From contig NW_014013579.1 in NCBI RefSeq assembly GCF_000611645.1, positions 6,868-46,241 on the forward strand: a DNA stretch of 39,374 nucleotides, given 5' to 3'. The stretch is from Monoraphidium neglectum (lineage: Eukaryota; Chlorophyta; Chlorophyceae; Sphaeropleales; Selenastraceae). Both the position numbers and the translations under genes were made by a program. The notes under the pieces are model-generated. The model worked only from the letters and a program-made list of their open reading frames with translations, made no database searches and was not told where the DNA came from. Shown piece by piece: positions 21,001 through 29,631 of this stretch; position 1 is the first letter of the stretch; each line of letters starts with the position of its first letter.

Positions 21001-21924
21001 CTGCGCGGGCCGTTTGGTCTGCGCGCCCTGCTGCACGAAGCCGGCCACGCTGTCGCCCTCCTCGCGGCGTCCGCCGCCGCGCCGCACCCGCTGGTCGCGG
21101 CGGCGGCCGGCGCTGCCGGCGCGGGTGGCGGCGGCGGCGGCGTGGACGCGCGGGAGCTGCCGAGCCACGTGTTTGAGGCATGGGCGGCCGACCCGCGCGC
21201 GCTGGCGCTGCTGGGGCAGCACTGGCGGACCGGGGCGCCGCTGCCGCCCAAGGCGGCGGTGCGTCTGGCGCGCTACGCGTTCAGCGCGTCGTCCTGCAGC
21301 GCCCTCGACCTCCACGAGGCGCTGCTGCTGGCACTGGCGGACGCGCGCCTGCACGCCGCCTCAGCGGACGACCTGGGGGCCGATGCTGCGGCGGCCGGCG
21401 CTGCGGCGCGCCTGCGCAGCGCGCCCAGCGACGCCCAGGGTGCGCTGACGGGACGCGGCGGCGGCGCTGATGCTGGCAGCGCGTCCGAGGCGGAGCGCGT
21501 GTTTGATGAGGTTTGGGCAATGCTGGGCGTGCTGCCGGGCGGCGGGCGCTGCCTCGAGGCGCTGCGCGGGCTGGAGGCGCTAGGGCCCATCGGCGGCGCA
21601 AAGTGGGGCTACGCGGCCGCGCGGCTGCTGGCGGCGGCGGCGCGCAAGCGGTGGCTGGGCGACGACTCGCTGAGCCGCCGCGGGGGCCGCGAGCTCAAGG
21701 GGCGCCTGCTGTACGGCCTGGGGCGCGGCCTGCCGCAGCAGCAGCTGCTGGCGGGGCTGCTGGGCCGCGACGCACTCGCGCGGATGGAGGTGCATGTGCA
21801 GGGGGATGCGCGTGGTGATGCTGCTGCTGCGGGGGGCGACGCCGCTGGGGGAGCCAGCACGCGGGTGTGCTGGGTGCCTGACCTTTACTCATCGGCCTTC
21901 CAGGACGTCGACCTGCTGGGCTGA
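18076..21924 (+). CDS. MIP: M3-family metallopeptidase, mitochondrial intermediate peptidase-like
   Basis: Two-exon model: 18076-18421 and 18629-21924, 1213 residues. The intron (GTGAGC to GGTGGCGCAG) is 207 bases with no in-frame stop, so the frame is also open if it is retained. The N terminus is basic and could be a mitochondrial presequence. Family landmarks: FFSDFHPD region, PWDVDYYM (Trp-Asp-x-x-Tyr-Tyr), DYFTLPGLWAGLDRLL, zinc motif HEAGH (918-922), ELPSHVFEAWAADPRALALL with the likely third zinc ligand Glu958, HWRTGAPLP, and a C-terminal GGAKWGYAAARLLAAA. These match thimet-oligopeptidase/MIP enzymes, which remove octapeptides from imported mitochondrial precursors. The protein is about 400 residues longer than usual because of Ala/Gly/Gln-rich insertions. 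A Gly/Ala insertion also lies between HEAGH and Glu958. A stretch at about 20250-20450, rich in Arg and Ser between YYM and DYFTL, may be an unrecognised intron. Confidence 0.75.
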   Translation: MQSILPKRTAQRLCHGAPNGKTISTFDGCYRMIERRLTNVAASTSKPAAVCCRRASRIQTRRRPWPAGAAASPQQVVSGLARIAGPKLLTDFQQPFDAELEVVCDLQARVLASEPGEPVQGRPARHRTVLPNHPRLPASSSPRRALAMPCSTRPTLHLLQPQFVPALHPLDCHPLPTHPLRGGAGLPLLSALGALALALASLQRPARFFSDFHPDPSQAAAAAALLEVCRIASAEVYTHPRVVAALLQTAAALQPSRAERGRLVDLVNGRVAAASTRESGGRTGGVSREVAALMAASEVLQDTIYGLAPGDDARCGGDGEVPGGAAATNDRGTPLQHERQEQQPVDVHLLTACRQMLHAAAAAAAHQRVDGSGGEEGAASHPYTSNGAAGQGPANAPEAPAAASTTAVGGGSAAQAAAEAAAAALALVASDPRLSPLLVMTRDQAAVVAPVLRDALLDGRAWAPLSDTRSPQQEQQHEGQQEEQQGPAWPGGAPLRLRCSRRVRVAPGRGGLLELPGLVSATDTAKEWLLQHQQRLEEGGPQAGPADSAGPGEAEPAAQGSGAVVPQRGWLELPAGAPLRVLVVTREVLSLLLQQHPNPDVRRLLHTAGLEPRRRVLLAVLSALARARAAVARERGAGSFLSLQLAGGSALREPAAVEALLRGLAGGVAGYATADLAGLEALAERRGRAAGRSVAGTAHDGDVMGGGRQEGGGALPPWDVDYYMQAVAVVGWDRARCRGRFYTHCHARRVRSLASLRPHMYSRSRRRRLLSLSAPPSDNISLMEPKFATPQEVASGAVWREFSDYFTLPGLWAGLDRLLATALGLRLLPPHGDGADQAWGPGVWHLQLWDADAAPPAGPSAGSQGQGLSAAGGGGGGMREGWSLLGDVFIEVAPPGGFPFTTLLRPTVAPHQGGASPRDEGGTSDGSGSYWPEPGPGAVVIRLPLALSIEGSSGGGDSSGDDDPDGPAPPGRPPALRGPFGLRALLHEAGHAVALLAASAAAPHPLVAAAAGAAGAGGGGGGVDARELPSHVFEAWAADPRALALLGQHWRTGAPLPPKAAVRLARYAFSASSCSALDLHEALLLALADARLHAASADDLGADAAAAGAAARLRSAPSDAQGALTGRGGGADAGSASEAERVFDEVWAMLGVLPGGGRCLEALRGLEALGPIGGAKWGYAAARLLAAAARKRWLGDDSLSRRGGRELKGRLLYGLGRGLPQQQLLAGLLGRDALARMEVHVQGDARGDAAAAGGDAAGGASTRVCWVPDLYSSAFQDVDLLG

Positions 21925-22172
21925 TGACGGCACGCGGGCGGTACTACGGTGACAAGGGTAGCAGCGGATCAAATACGGACAATTGGCGCCTTTTGTTGCT
22001 CTCAATGCCCACCTCATGCCCACATGTGCCTTTGTCTCCTCTTCCAGCCCAGCACTGCAAAATGGATGCATTGCTGGAGGTTTATGTGCTGATGGTCCGC
22101 GTTGCAGAGCTGTTTATGCCTGTTCAACTCCTTTTCAAACTTATTTGTCCTCGTCAAGCCAGCCCTTCACTA

Positions 22173-22177
22173 TTACA
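22173..22177 (-). promoter_or_regulatory. Candidate UGUAA poly(A) signal of the UBL-WLM-PUB gene
   Basis: TGTAA on the minus strand, about 313 bases past the stop at 22490. Confidence 0.45.
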
Positions 22178-22277
22178 CAGGCCGTTGCCTTGGCGCCGGT
22201 CAACTTCGTACCACATCCATTTCTTGCCATGCTATATCTCAGCATGCTGTACAAGCAGCTTTGGCAGACAAGCAGCG

Positions 22278-22282
22278 TGTAA
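22278..22282 (+). promoter_or_regulatory. Candidate UGUAA poly(A) signal of the M3 peptidase gene
   Basis: TGTAA on the plus strand, about 354 bases past the stop at 21924. It lies beyond the convergent gene's own signal at 22173, so the two 3' UTRs would overlap by at least 100 bases. Confidence 0.45.
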
Positions 22283-22489
22283 CCACGACATGTCTGAAAC
22301 CTGGTTTGGAGGCTGGGTTATGTCCGTATCACATCACAGTGATTTGAATTGTGCCTGTCGCTTTGCAGCGAGGGCCCACAACTGCTACAAACGTCAACCC
22401 AACACCCAGGACGAGATCAAGCATGCCAGCAAGCTGCGACTATGGTGCCTGATAGCACCGCGACTGCAGCTCTGTTTGCCACTCTCCTA

Positions 22490-22918
22490 TTACGCAGGCC
22501 CCTCTGCAAGGGCGGCAGCCGCATTCTGCACGACCGACAGCACCAGCCACGCCAGGCCAGGGTCGCGCCGCCGCCACACCAGCGCCGGGACCCCCTCGGC
22601 CTCGCCCTCCTCAAACCCTGCGAGCTGCAGCACCTTGCGCGCTGCGCTCCACCTGCCCAGTCGCCTCGCGACCGCCGCGTTGGACAGCCGCAGGCCCTGG
22701 TAGCGGGTATCCCCCGGGTGAGACACCACGTTGTGCAGCGCACGCGACAGAGCTCCCAGCGTCGCGGCCAGCGCTGTCGCCGGCGGTTCGCCGTCCGTTG
22801 TCGCTGCGGATGTTATTTCAAGGTGCAGCCGCTGCAGGGCGGCGCGCGCCGCGGATGCCTTGCGGGCCGCTGGGCTGTCCAGAGCGCTGAAAGCGTCGCT
22901 CGCCGCCTCGTCGCCGTT

Positions 22919-23008
<90 letters not shown>

Positions 23009-25470
23009 AGGGAGCATTGGCGGAATGTGCAGAGGCGCCAGTGCTGCCGCAGCTGCCCCAACTGGGGACACCGTTTCCTGGCCCGCCTCACCAGCAAGCA
23101 GCTGCTGCGGCTGCGGCAGCCCCTCCACCTCCATCGCCTGTCGGGCATCCCCCTCTCGCCAGTGGTCGCTCTTACCCGCGTCATGCTCCTGCTCCTCATG
23201 TCCTTGTCGCTGCGCCTGCCCTGCCCCCACGTTATTAGCATGCGGCTCCAACGGCATGCTCACACCGTCATCACCACTGACCCCGCCGCCATCCAGCGAC
23301 CCCAGCCGCTCCATCTCGCGCTCCTTGGCGTCAGTAGAGGGATCGTAGTGCCCCGCGTCCTGCGCGTCCCTCTCCCTCTCCCTCTCACGCTCGCCATCGC
23401 TGCCGCTGCTACCGTCGCTGCCGCTAGACGGTAGAACGCCGCCGCCGGTGCCGGGCGCAGTGCTCCCGGCCCGCTGCGCGGCGCGCTCGGCCTCCCGCTG
23501 CTCCCGCTGCCGCTGCTCAAGCACCTCAAAACGCTGCAGTGCCGCCGCGCCTGCAGCAGCGCGCGCGGCCGCCGCCGCGTCGGCGCTGATCGTGCCGATT
23601 GCTGCCTGCGGCAGGGCGCCACCCAGCCGCACGCCCGTGTGCGGCCCGTCAGCCTCGTCGTGGCCCGCGTAGTCATCCGCGTAGTCATCCTCGCCGCCGC
23701 CGTCGCCGCCCATGCCGCGCCATTTGGCTGCGGCGGCCTCCAGCAGCCGCCCCGGCGCCGCAGCCGCGGCCTCGTGTGCCGCCACCTCCCTCAGCAGCTG
23801 CGGATGGCCGGGTTTGACATTCAGAGTTTTGGACGTCCAGCAGGCAGAGCGGCGCGCGGCAGGTGAGGTGCAGCCGCCGGTACCTGCGACCCCGTTGTCC
23901 TTGCTGCTGCAGGCAAGCGCTCAGTGGAACACGCCGCTGCCCGCAGGCATCGGCGCCCCTCCCCTGCGTCCTTGCAACTCCAGCACCTCCACTCGGCCTG
24001 CAAGCTCTTGAACCCACTAGCTTGACACCGGCCACCAGCGCCCGGCCGCCAGCAGCCAGCCCCCAGCCCTGCCTGGCGCACACACCAGGCTTGTCCCCCC
24101 GGCGCACCTGGCTGTTGAGGGCCTTGAAGTTGTTGTCGTGGGGGCCAAACTCGTTGTGCGCCAGCTCGTGCACCAGGGTCTCCCGCACCTTGAGGAACTT
24201 CCTGAACCCGCGCATGTCGTCGGTGCGCAGCCGCAGGCTGATCTCCTGGCCCTAGCAGGGGTTGGGCAGGATGGACATGAAGGGGGTGGGGGGGGGGAGG
24301 TGTCTGCCATGCGGTATCAACCAAGGCGGGGTAAGGGGAGTGGGAGATGCCATGACGACCATGTGACCCTGAACTGCGACGACGCCCCGCCACACCCAGC
24401 CGGCCGGCGTTTGTGGCCGCCCCGGCCACCCTGCGACCACCGGCGGCGGGTCCCCTCGCCCCACCTGGTTGACGTTGTACCCGAGGACGCACACCGCCGA
24501 CACCCCCACTTTGCCCTCGGGGGGCATCTCACTCAGCAGCCCCACGCGCCAGCCGCGCCTGGACATCACGGCCGCGATTGCGGGGTCGCAGGCCAGGCGC
24601 TGCAGCAGCGCCAGCGCGAGGGCGGGGGCCGGCGTGAGGCCGGGGTGCTCCATCACCTTGAAGCCCCCAAAGAAGTGACGGCCTGGGGGATGTCGGTGAA
24701 GAGGACGCGGGCAGACGGGTGACTCAGTGCAAGCAACCATGTCCAACACGGCACCTACCAAGCCGTTCGCAAGGCGGAGCCAGCCCCTGCATTCCCTTGG
24801 CTGCACGGTGAGCTGCTGCCAGGCTCGCGCGGCCCGCAGACCTGTGGTGCCGCCGCTCGGGTGGCCGCGCCTCCTCCTGGCCGCTGCGCGCGCCTCCTCC
24901 GCCTCAAAGGGCACCAGGCCGGCCAGGTCCTTGGCGGAGCGCAGGCCCTCAACGGCGGCCGCGTCTGACGCCAGCAGCAGCACGCGCGCGCCAGGGCCGA
25001 TGCCTGTAGGGTGCAGGTAGTCGAAGGTAGTCGAGGTGAGCGGGCAAGCGGCGTGGTGGCTCTGGGTGCGGCTTCCAGGGTGGGCAAGAGTGTGCTGTGG
25101 CGCAGGGACACGGCCCACATGCATGCAGGGGCATATCTGCCGCATTATGTGATGCCGGCGCGCACGATAGTCAAACGGATGTTGAATGCTGGGCAAGGTG
25201 CGCCCCATGATGCTCACCCGCGTCTGCAAGCGTGCGTGCCGCCTGCTCAAACGGCTTCAGCGCGTTGGTGGACCCCTTGGGCAAAAGCTTGACCGTCTCG
25301 GGCGCCCACTGGGAGTCGCTGCCGAGCCGCTGCTGCAGGCGACGCGCGAGGTCCCCAAGCGTGGCACAACCATCCAGCGCCACCGCCTGCGGTGCGCGGC
25401 CGCGGTAGGATACAAGCACATGCGGTCTATCGTCGTTGTGAGAAGCTTCGGGATCGCCCTCGCTGCCCAT
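22490..25470 (-). CDS. UBL-WLM-PUB metalloprotease (Wss1-like)
   Basis: Model: exons 25470-25218, 25003-24755, 24682-24465, 24251-24086 and 23883-22490, phases closed, 759 residues. Residues about 15-85 form a ubiquitin-like fold (VLVSYRGRAPQAVAL, LPKGSTNALKP). Residues about 168-300 form the WLM domain: HPGLTPAPALALALLQRLACDPAI, GLLSEMPPEGKVGVSAVCVLGYN, LRLRTDDMRGFRKFL and the zinc motif HELAHNEFGPH (His268, Glu269, His272, His278). The last 115 residues are a PUB domain (RYQGLRLSNAAVARRL, LQLAGFEE), which in other proteins binds p97/Cdc48. The same order is known in fungal and plant ubiquitin/WLM metalloproteases related to Wss1/SPRTN, which cleave DNA-protein crosslinks or SUMO/ubiquitin conjugates. 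A polyGln tract (22921-23008) separates WLM and PUB. Least certain are the 3' end of exon 2 and the exon 4/5 junction: a stronger 5' site at 24107 would break the phase, which suggests a missed small exon. Confidence 0.8.
22921..23008. repeat. (CTG)29 tract, polyGln in the UBL-WLM-PUB gene
   Basis: An 88-base perfect CTG run, the longest trinucleotide tract in the window. It is read as about 30 Gln on the minus strand, between PQ and NGDEAA. Confidence 0.97.
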
Positions 25471-25743
25471 AGCTGTGTGGCAGGTGGAACGAGGTAATGC
25501 TTTGCAATGGGGTGTGGGACACGTGAGAAAAATCCGTCTGTGTACGAATGCAACTTGAAAGCTTTTCAAAGCAATTGTCTAATGGGCGGCTGCGATATTT
25601 GCGCGTGTTTTGATCTTGTTCTGCAGTGCTGTACAAAGTGACAGCCGTTCGTGTGCTGTTCGTCATCATCAACAGCTTGACACGGTTGCTTTTACCCTGT
25701 ACTTGGTGAGCCGCTTTTGATTGAGCGCAGCGCGCCCATCGCC
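25471..25743. promoter_or_regulatory. Short divergent promoter region
   Basis: 273 bases lie between the start codons of the UBL-WLM-PUB gene (-) and the unknown-function gene at 25744 (+). The interval is noticeably less GC-rich than the flanking exons. I identify no specific element. Confidence 0.5.
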
Positions 25744-28700
25744 ATGGCGGCAATAAGCTCGCGGCCGCCGCAGCTTGAGCTGCGGCACTACCTCAGCCTG
25801 GGCCGCGCGGTCGAAAGCTGGAGGCTGCCTGTGCACCATCGCAGCCTGCGCCAGCAGCACAGGCGCATGCAGTCAGTGGCTGCAGCAGCCCCAAAGAAGC
25901 AGAGCGGCGGCGGCGGCAGCGGCGGGCGGGCGCAGGGCGGAGGCAAAACGCAGCGCGGCTTCGGCGATGCTGGTGGCAACAAGCGGGGCAGCGGCAGCAG
26001 CGGTGGCGGTGGCGGCGGCAGCGGCGGCGGCAGCAAGGGCAGCAGCGGCCAGGGTGGTGGCGGCAAGGGCAGTGACCAGAAGCGGCAGCAGCAGGGCGGG
26101 TCGAAGCCGGCCAGCCAGCAGCGGCAGACGGTCAAGGCCCCGCCACCAGCCCAGGTGTCGGGGGCGCTCCAGCACAAGCTCCTGGTGGGTGGCGCTTTGC
26201 GCTTCTGGTGACTTCGCGGGCGCATTGGACTGCTGACTGTCGCGTAGCTGACGAACTGGCGTGTGCTGCACGATGACCCTGGGCTGCGCGTATTGGCGCT
26301 GCTGTTGAGGGAAAGGGGGAGCAGCGACAAACGTCACATTGAATCAAAGCGCTTATCCATGCAGCAGCTTGAGCCAACTCATATTGTATGTTGTTTTGAT
26401 GTGCTGAGCAAAAACCTTGCTGGCGTCGCGTTGCAGGACGAGCTGAGCGGATGGGAGCCGGCCCCTGCGCCGCTGTGGGGCACGTTTTGTGGCCACCTGG
26501 AGGGGGAGTGGCTGGGGCAGTACGCGGCCTACACGCCCTGGGGGGGTGAGGACCCGCTGGAGGGTGCCCTGGGGGTGGGGGGTGGGGCGGCGCTGCGGGA
26601 CATGCAGGGTGGGGGGTCAGGCGGGGCACTCTGACTTGACGTGACCGGGGGGTGTCGGTCGTCGCCACCTCTCGCAAATTGCTCGTGCACACGCATACAC
26701 ATGCCATGCATGCACATGCACAGACTTCCATTCACACACACACACACACACACACCATCACAAACGCCACAACATCCCCCCCCCCACTCGTTCCCCAGGC
26801 GACCCCGAGCCAGTGTGGGCGGACGAGAAGGGGCGCTACCTCCTCCACGCGTACAGCCGCGCCACGGAGGGGCGCGACGCCGGCCACCAGGAGGGGGACC
26901 TCTTCACGCGCACCACGCGGCGCGGCGCCTACCTCTCAGAGCTGCTGGCCCCTACACCCGCCGCGGCGACGGCCGCCGGCGACCAGCAGCAGCAGCAGCA
27001 GGAGGCGGGCGCAGCGAGCAGCGGGGGAGGAGGCGGCGGGCAGGACGACGAGGCGGAGGGCTTTGGATACAACGCTGACGGCGCGGTGGTGTTTGACGGG
27101 GGCGCCTACTCGGTGGGGCCCCTGGACCTGGGTGAGAGACAGGGCGCGGGCAGGGGGCTTGGAGATGTACAAAGCGCAGTCGTGATGTGATGGCGTCAGG
27201 GCCAAGCCCATGAGTCTGCAGGATGCACTTCTGTGTGAAACATTGCACGGCAGGTTTCCAATTAACATGAGCTGGGCGCGGCTGTGCCTGGACCCGCCTA
27301 TTGTCTTGACTCCCACCTCAGCCCACCCCCTTAGGCCTGACATCCAAAACACAAAGCAACCACCAGCAAAGCGCAATTGTCCGGCTCTGTCTTCACATTG
27401 ACGCCGCAGGTGACCTGCTTGATGAGGAGGAGGAGGGGCCCTGGGCCGATGGCGACGCTGCGTTTGACGTTGGCGACGGCGGCGCCTTTGGCGACGGCCC
27501 CTCGGTGGAGCAGCTGCTCGACGCTCTGCCCGGTGGCGCCCAGGGTTTGGGCGACGGCGTTTCCGCGGGAGACGAGGATGACGGGGGGGTTGGAGGGGAG
27601 AACGACGAGGCGGGCGAGGGGGAGGAGGACGCTGAGCTGGCGGGCCTGCCTGTGTCTACGGTTGTGGTGGAGCAGGCGCTGGTGCAGGGCGGCCAGCAGC
27701 GGCGGCGGCTGGTGGCGACGCTCAAGCTGAGGCGGCCCCCGGGGGGCGAGATCGATGTCGAGGTGCGGGGGCGGGGTCAAGCGGGGGCTTGATCGCAGGC
27801 AGTGTCGCACGGATGAGGAGTGTGCATGGAGGCGGTCGATGGCGGGCAGCTGCCCTTGAAATTGTGGGCAGGGTGCCGGTACACTGCTGTCCATGATGTT
27901 TCGGGTCCGCAACGGCAAATAGTTGGAGCACAACATATCTTTGCTGTTGCGTTACACGCCAAGTCAAACATGCCCCCATTCACGTCCGGTTGGCCCCGCC
28001 TCGAGAACCCCCAGCCTCATCCCCTGCTCTCAACCATGCGGCTGCCTGCACACCTCGCCGACCCTAGGTGGCGCGAATGCTGCTGTATGTGGAGCACTGG
28101 AGCGGCCCGACCGCCATCACCGGCACCCCCGCAGCCGCGGCACCCCTCCAGCAGCCACCCCCCTCCCAGGCGTTTGGCACGGCGGCGCCCCAGCTGCCGC
28201 GCCCGGCACCAGGGCAGCTGGTGGGGGCGTGGAACGCATTTGGCGTCAGCGCAGCGCCCGTGAGGGAGGAGGACCCCTTGACAGGAGAGGCCAGGTGCGG
28301 GCGCAGCTGGGGGGAAAACCGGTGCAGAGGACATGGAGTGGGCGTGTCGTGAGCAGGCCGGGCCACCATGGTCCCATAGTAGAGGGGCAGTTGCGCGTAG
28401 AATCTGAACACAAGTCAGTTTTGGGGTCGCGTCCTGCTGCGGGGGGCGGGAAAATCGCGTGCCGGGCGCTGTGCCTCCTGGGAAGGGGGCTCCCTTGTGG
28501 TGCCGCTTGCTCATTGTGAGGCTGTCGATTGGGGTGACGCCCGCCACGTGCCCCATGCATTCCACAGCGCCAAAGCACTGCCCATCAGCTGCGCCCAGTC
28601 CGCGCTGGTTGGCGCCATCCCGCCAACCAGCGGTCAACTCCCCGGGCATAGCACAGCAGCACCCCACTCCGCTCCTTGGTCTGCATGGATCAACCCCTTT

Positions 28701-29183
28701 TCCCGTCCTCATCCCTTTCCTGTCCTCTCACACAAATGCCCTGTGTCATATGTGGACCGAAGGGATGTGTGGCTCTACATGAGCCGCGAGGAGCGTCAGG
28801 AGTGGGCGGTGCCCGGCTACGGCGCCGCGGGTGACGGCGGCGGTGGCGACGACGGCGGCTCGCTGTGGCTGCCCGGCGGGTGCGTGGTTACCTTCCGGAT
28901 GGTGCCTGATCAACAGGCGGCAGCGGGAGCAGCCTCAAGCAACGGCAGCAGCAGCGGCAGCGGCAGCGGCGATAGCGGCGGTAATGGAAAGGTCGGGGCC
29001 AGCAGCCTGGGCGCTGCCGTCGCTGCCGCGCCGGCGCCGCGCGGGATCATTATGTCGTTTGCATGGCTGATAGGGGAGGGCACCTGCCTGACTGTTGAGA
29101 GGGAGTACACAGCTTCCGGCGCGCTGCTGGAGGTGCGGCACTCAAGTGCGGTGCGGGGAGGCTGGTCTGGCGGCCGGATGTAA
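25744..29183 (+). CDS. Conserved-looking protein of unknown function, probably organelle-targeted
   Basis: Seven-exon model: 25744-26184, 26248-26289, 26437-26545, 26799-27131, 27410-27762, 28068-28294 and 28763-29183. All phases close, giving 641 residues. The N terminus is basic with few acids and could be a transit peptide, followed by a Gly/Ser/Gln linker. The conserved-looking core begins LTNWRVLHDD and LWGTFCGHLEGEWLGQYAAYTPWGG, then VWADEKGRYLLHAYSRA. The second half holds LVATLKLRRPPGGEIDVEV, MLLYVEHWSGP, DVWLYMSREERQEW, a WLPGGCVVTFRMV strand and a C-terminal SFAWLIGEGTCLTVEREY. The GEWxGxY start and the LPGG...VTFR...L..ERxY ending resemble beta-barrel, lipocalin-like plant/cyanobacterial proteins of unknown function (DUF3598 type). 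That assignment is tentative and made from memory. Acidic low-complexity insertions occur in exon 5. The start is the first ATG; upstream in-frame codons lack an ATG. Confidence 0.65.
26733..26755. repeat. (CA)n microsatellite
   Basis: A run of about 11 CA dinucleotides in intron 3 of the unknown-function gene. Confidence 0.95.
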
Positions 29184-29438
29184 ACCCTGCTTTTGCGGCA
29201 CAAGATTTAGGGTTTATCTATAGGGCCCTGGTGAGCCTGCATGTGCAAGGCCAGGAAATGAGCTTGCGACCGGGAGGGTGTGTCGAGACGGGAAAACGCC
29301 ATTCCTGCTCGCCAGCCAATTGCACTCAACCCGAGCTACAGAAGGTGGTTGCGTTTCAGCAGCAGTCAAGCTGCATATTGCGCCATCAGCCCAACCCTGC
29401 TACAAGGAACTCTTGGCTTGAGGCAAACAAACAAGAAA

Positions 29439-29443
29439 TTACA
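29439..29443 (-). promoter_or_regulatory. Candidate UGUAA poly(A) signal of the transporter gene
   Basis: TGTAA on the minus strand, about 189 bases past the stop at 29632. Confidence 0.5.
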
Positions 29444-29631
29444 TTCAACCTCCTACATGCTAGGAAATCACATTCGCAAAATGGCTCGGTCATGGTTCAG
29501 AGGTCAAGTGTGGTGGTCAGATGATGCATGACTGTCTAGTGTCTCAGCAAACTTCAAAATTGTGTGGGAAGGAAGCCTCTCTCGTAACCTACTGCTCTGG
29601 ATTGGTATCAAATCATGGGAATCCAACTACT

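Noticed and set aside
22921..23008. CRISPR array or satellite
   Set aside because: It is a perfect trinucleotide microsatellite without spacers, inside a coding exon.
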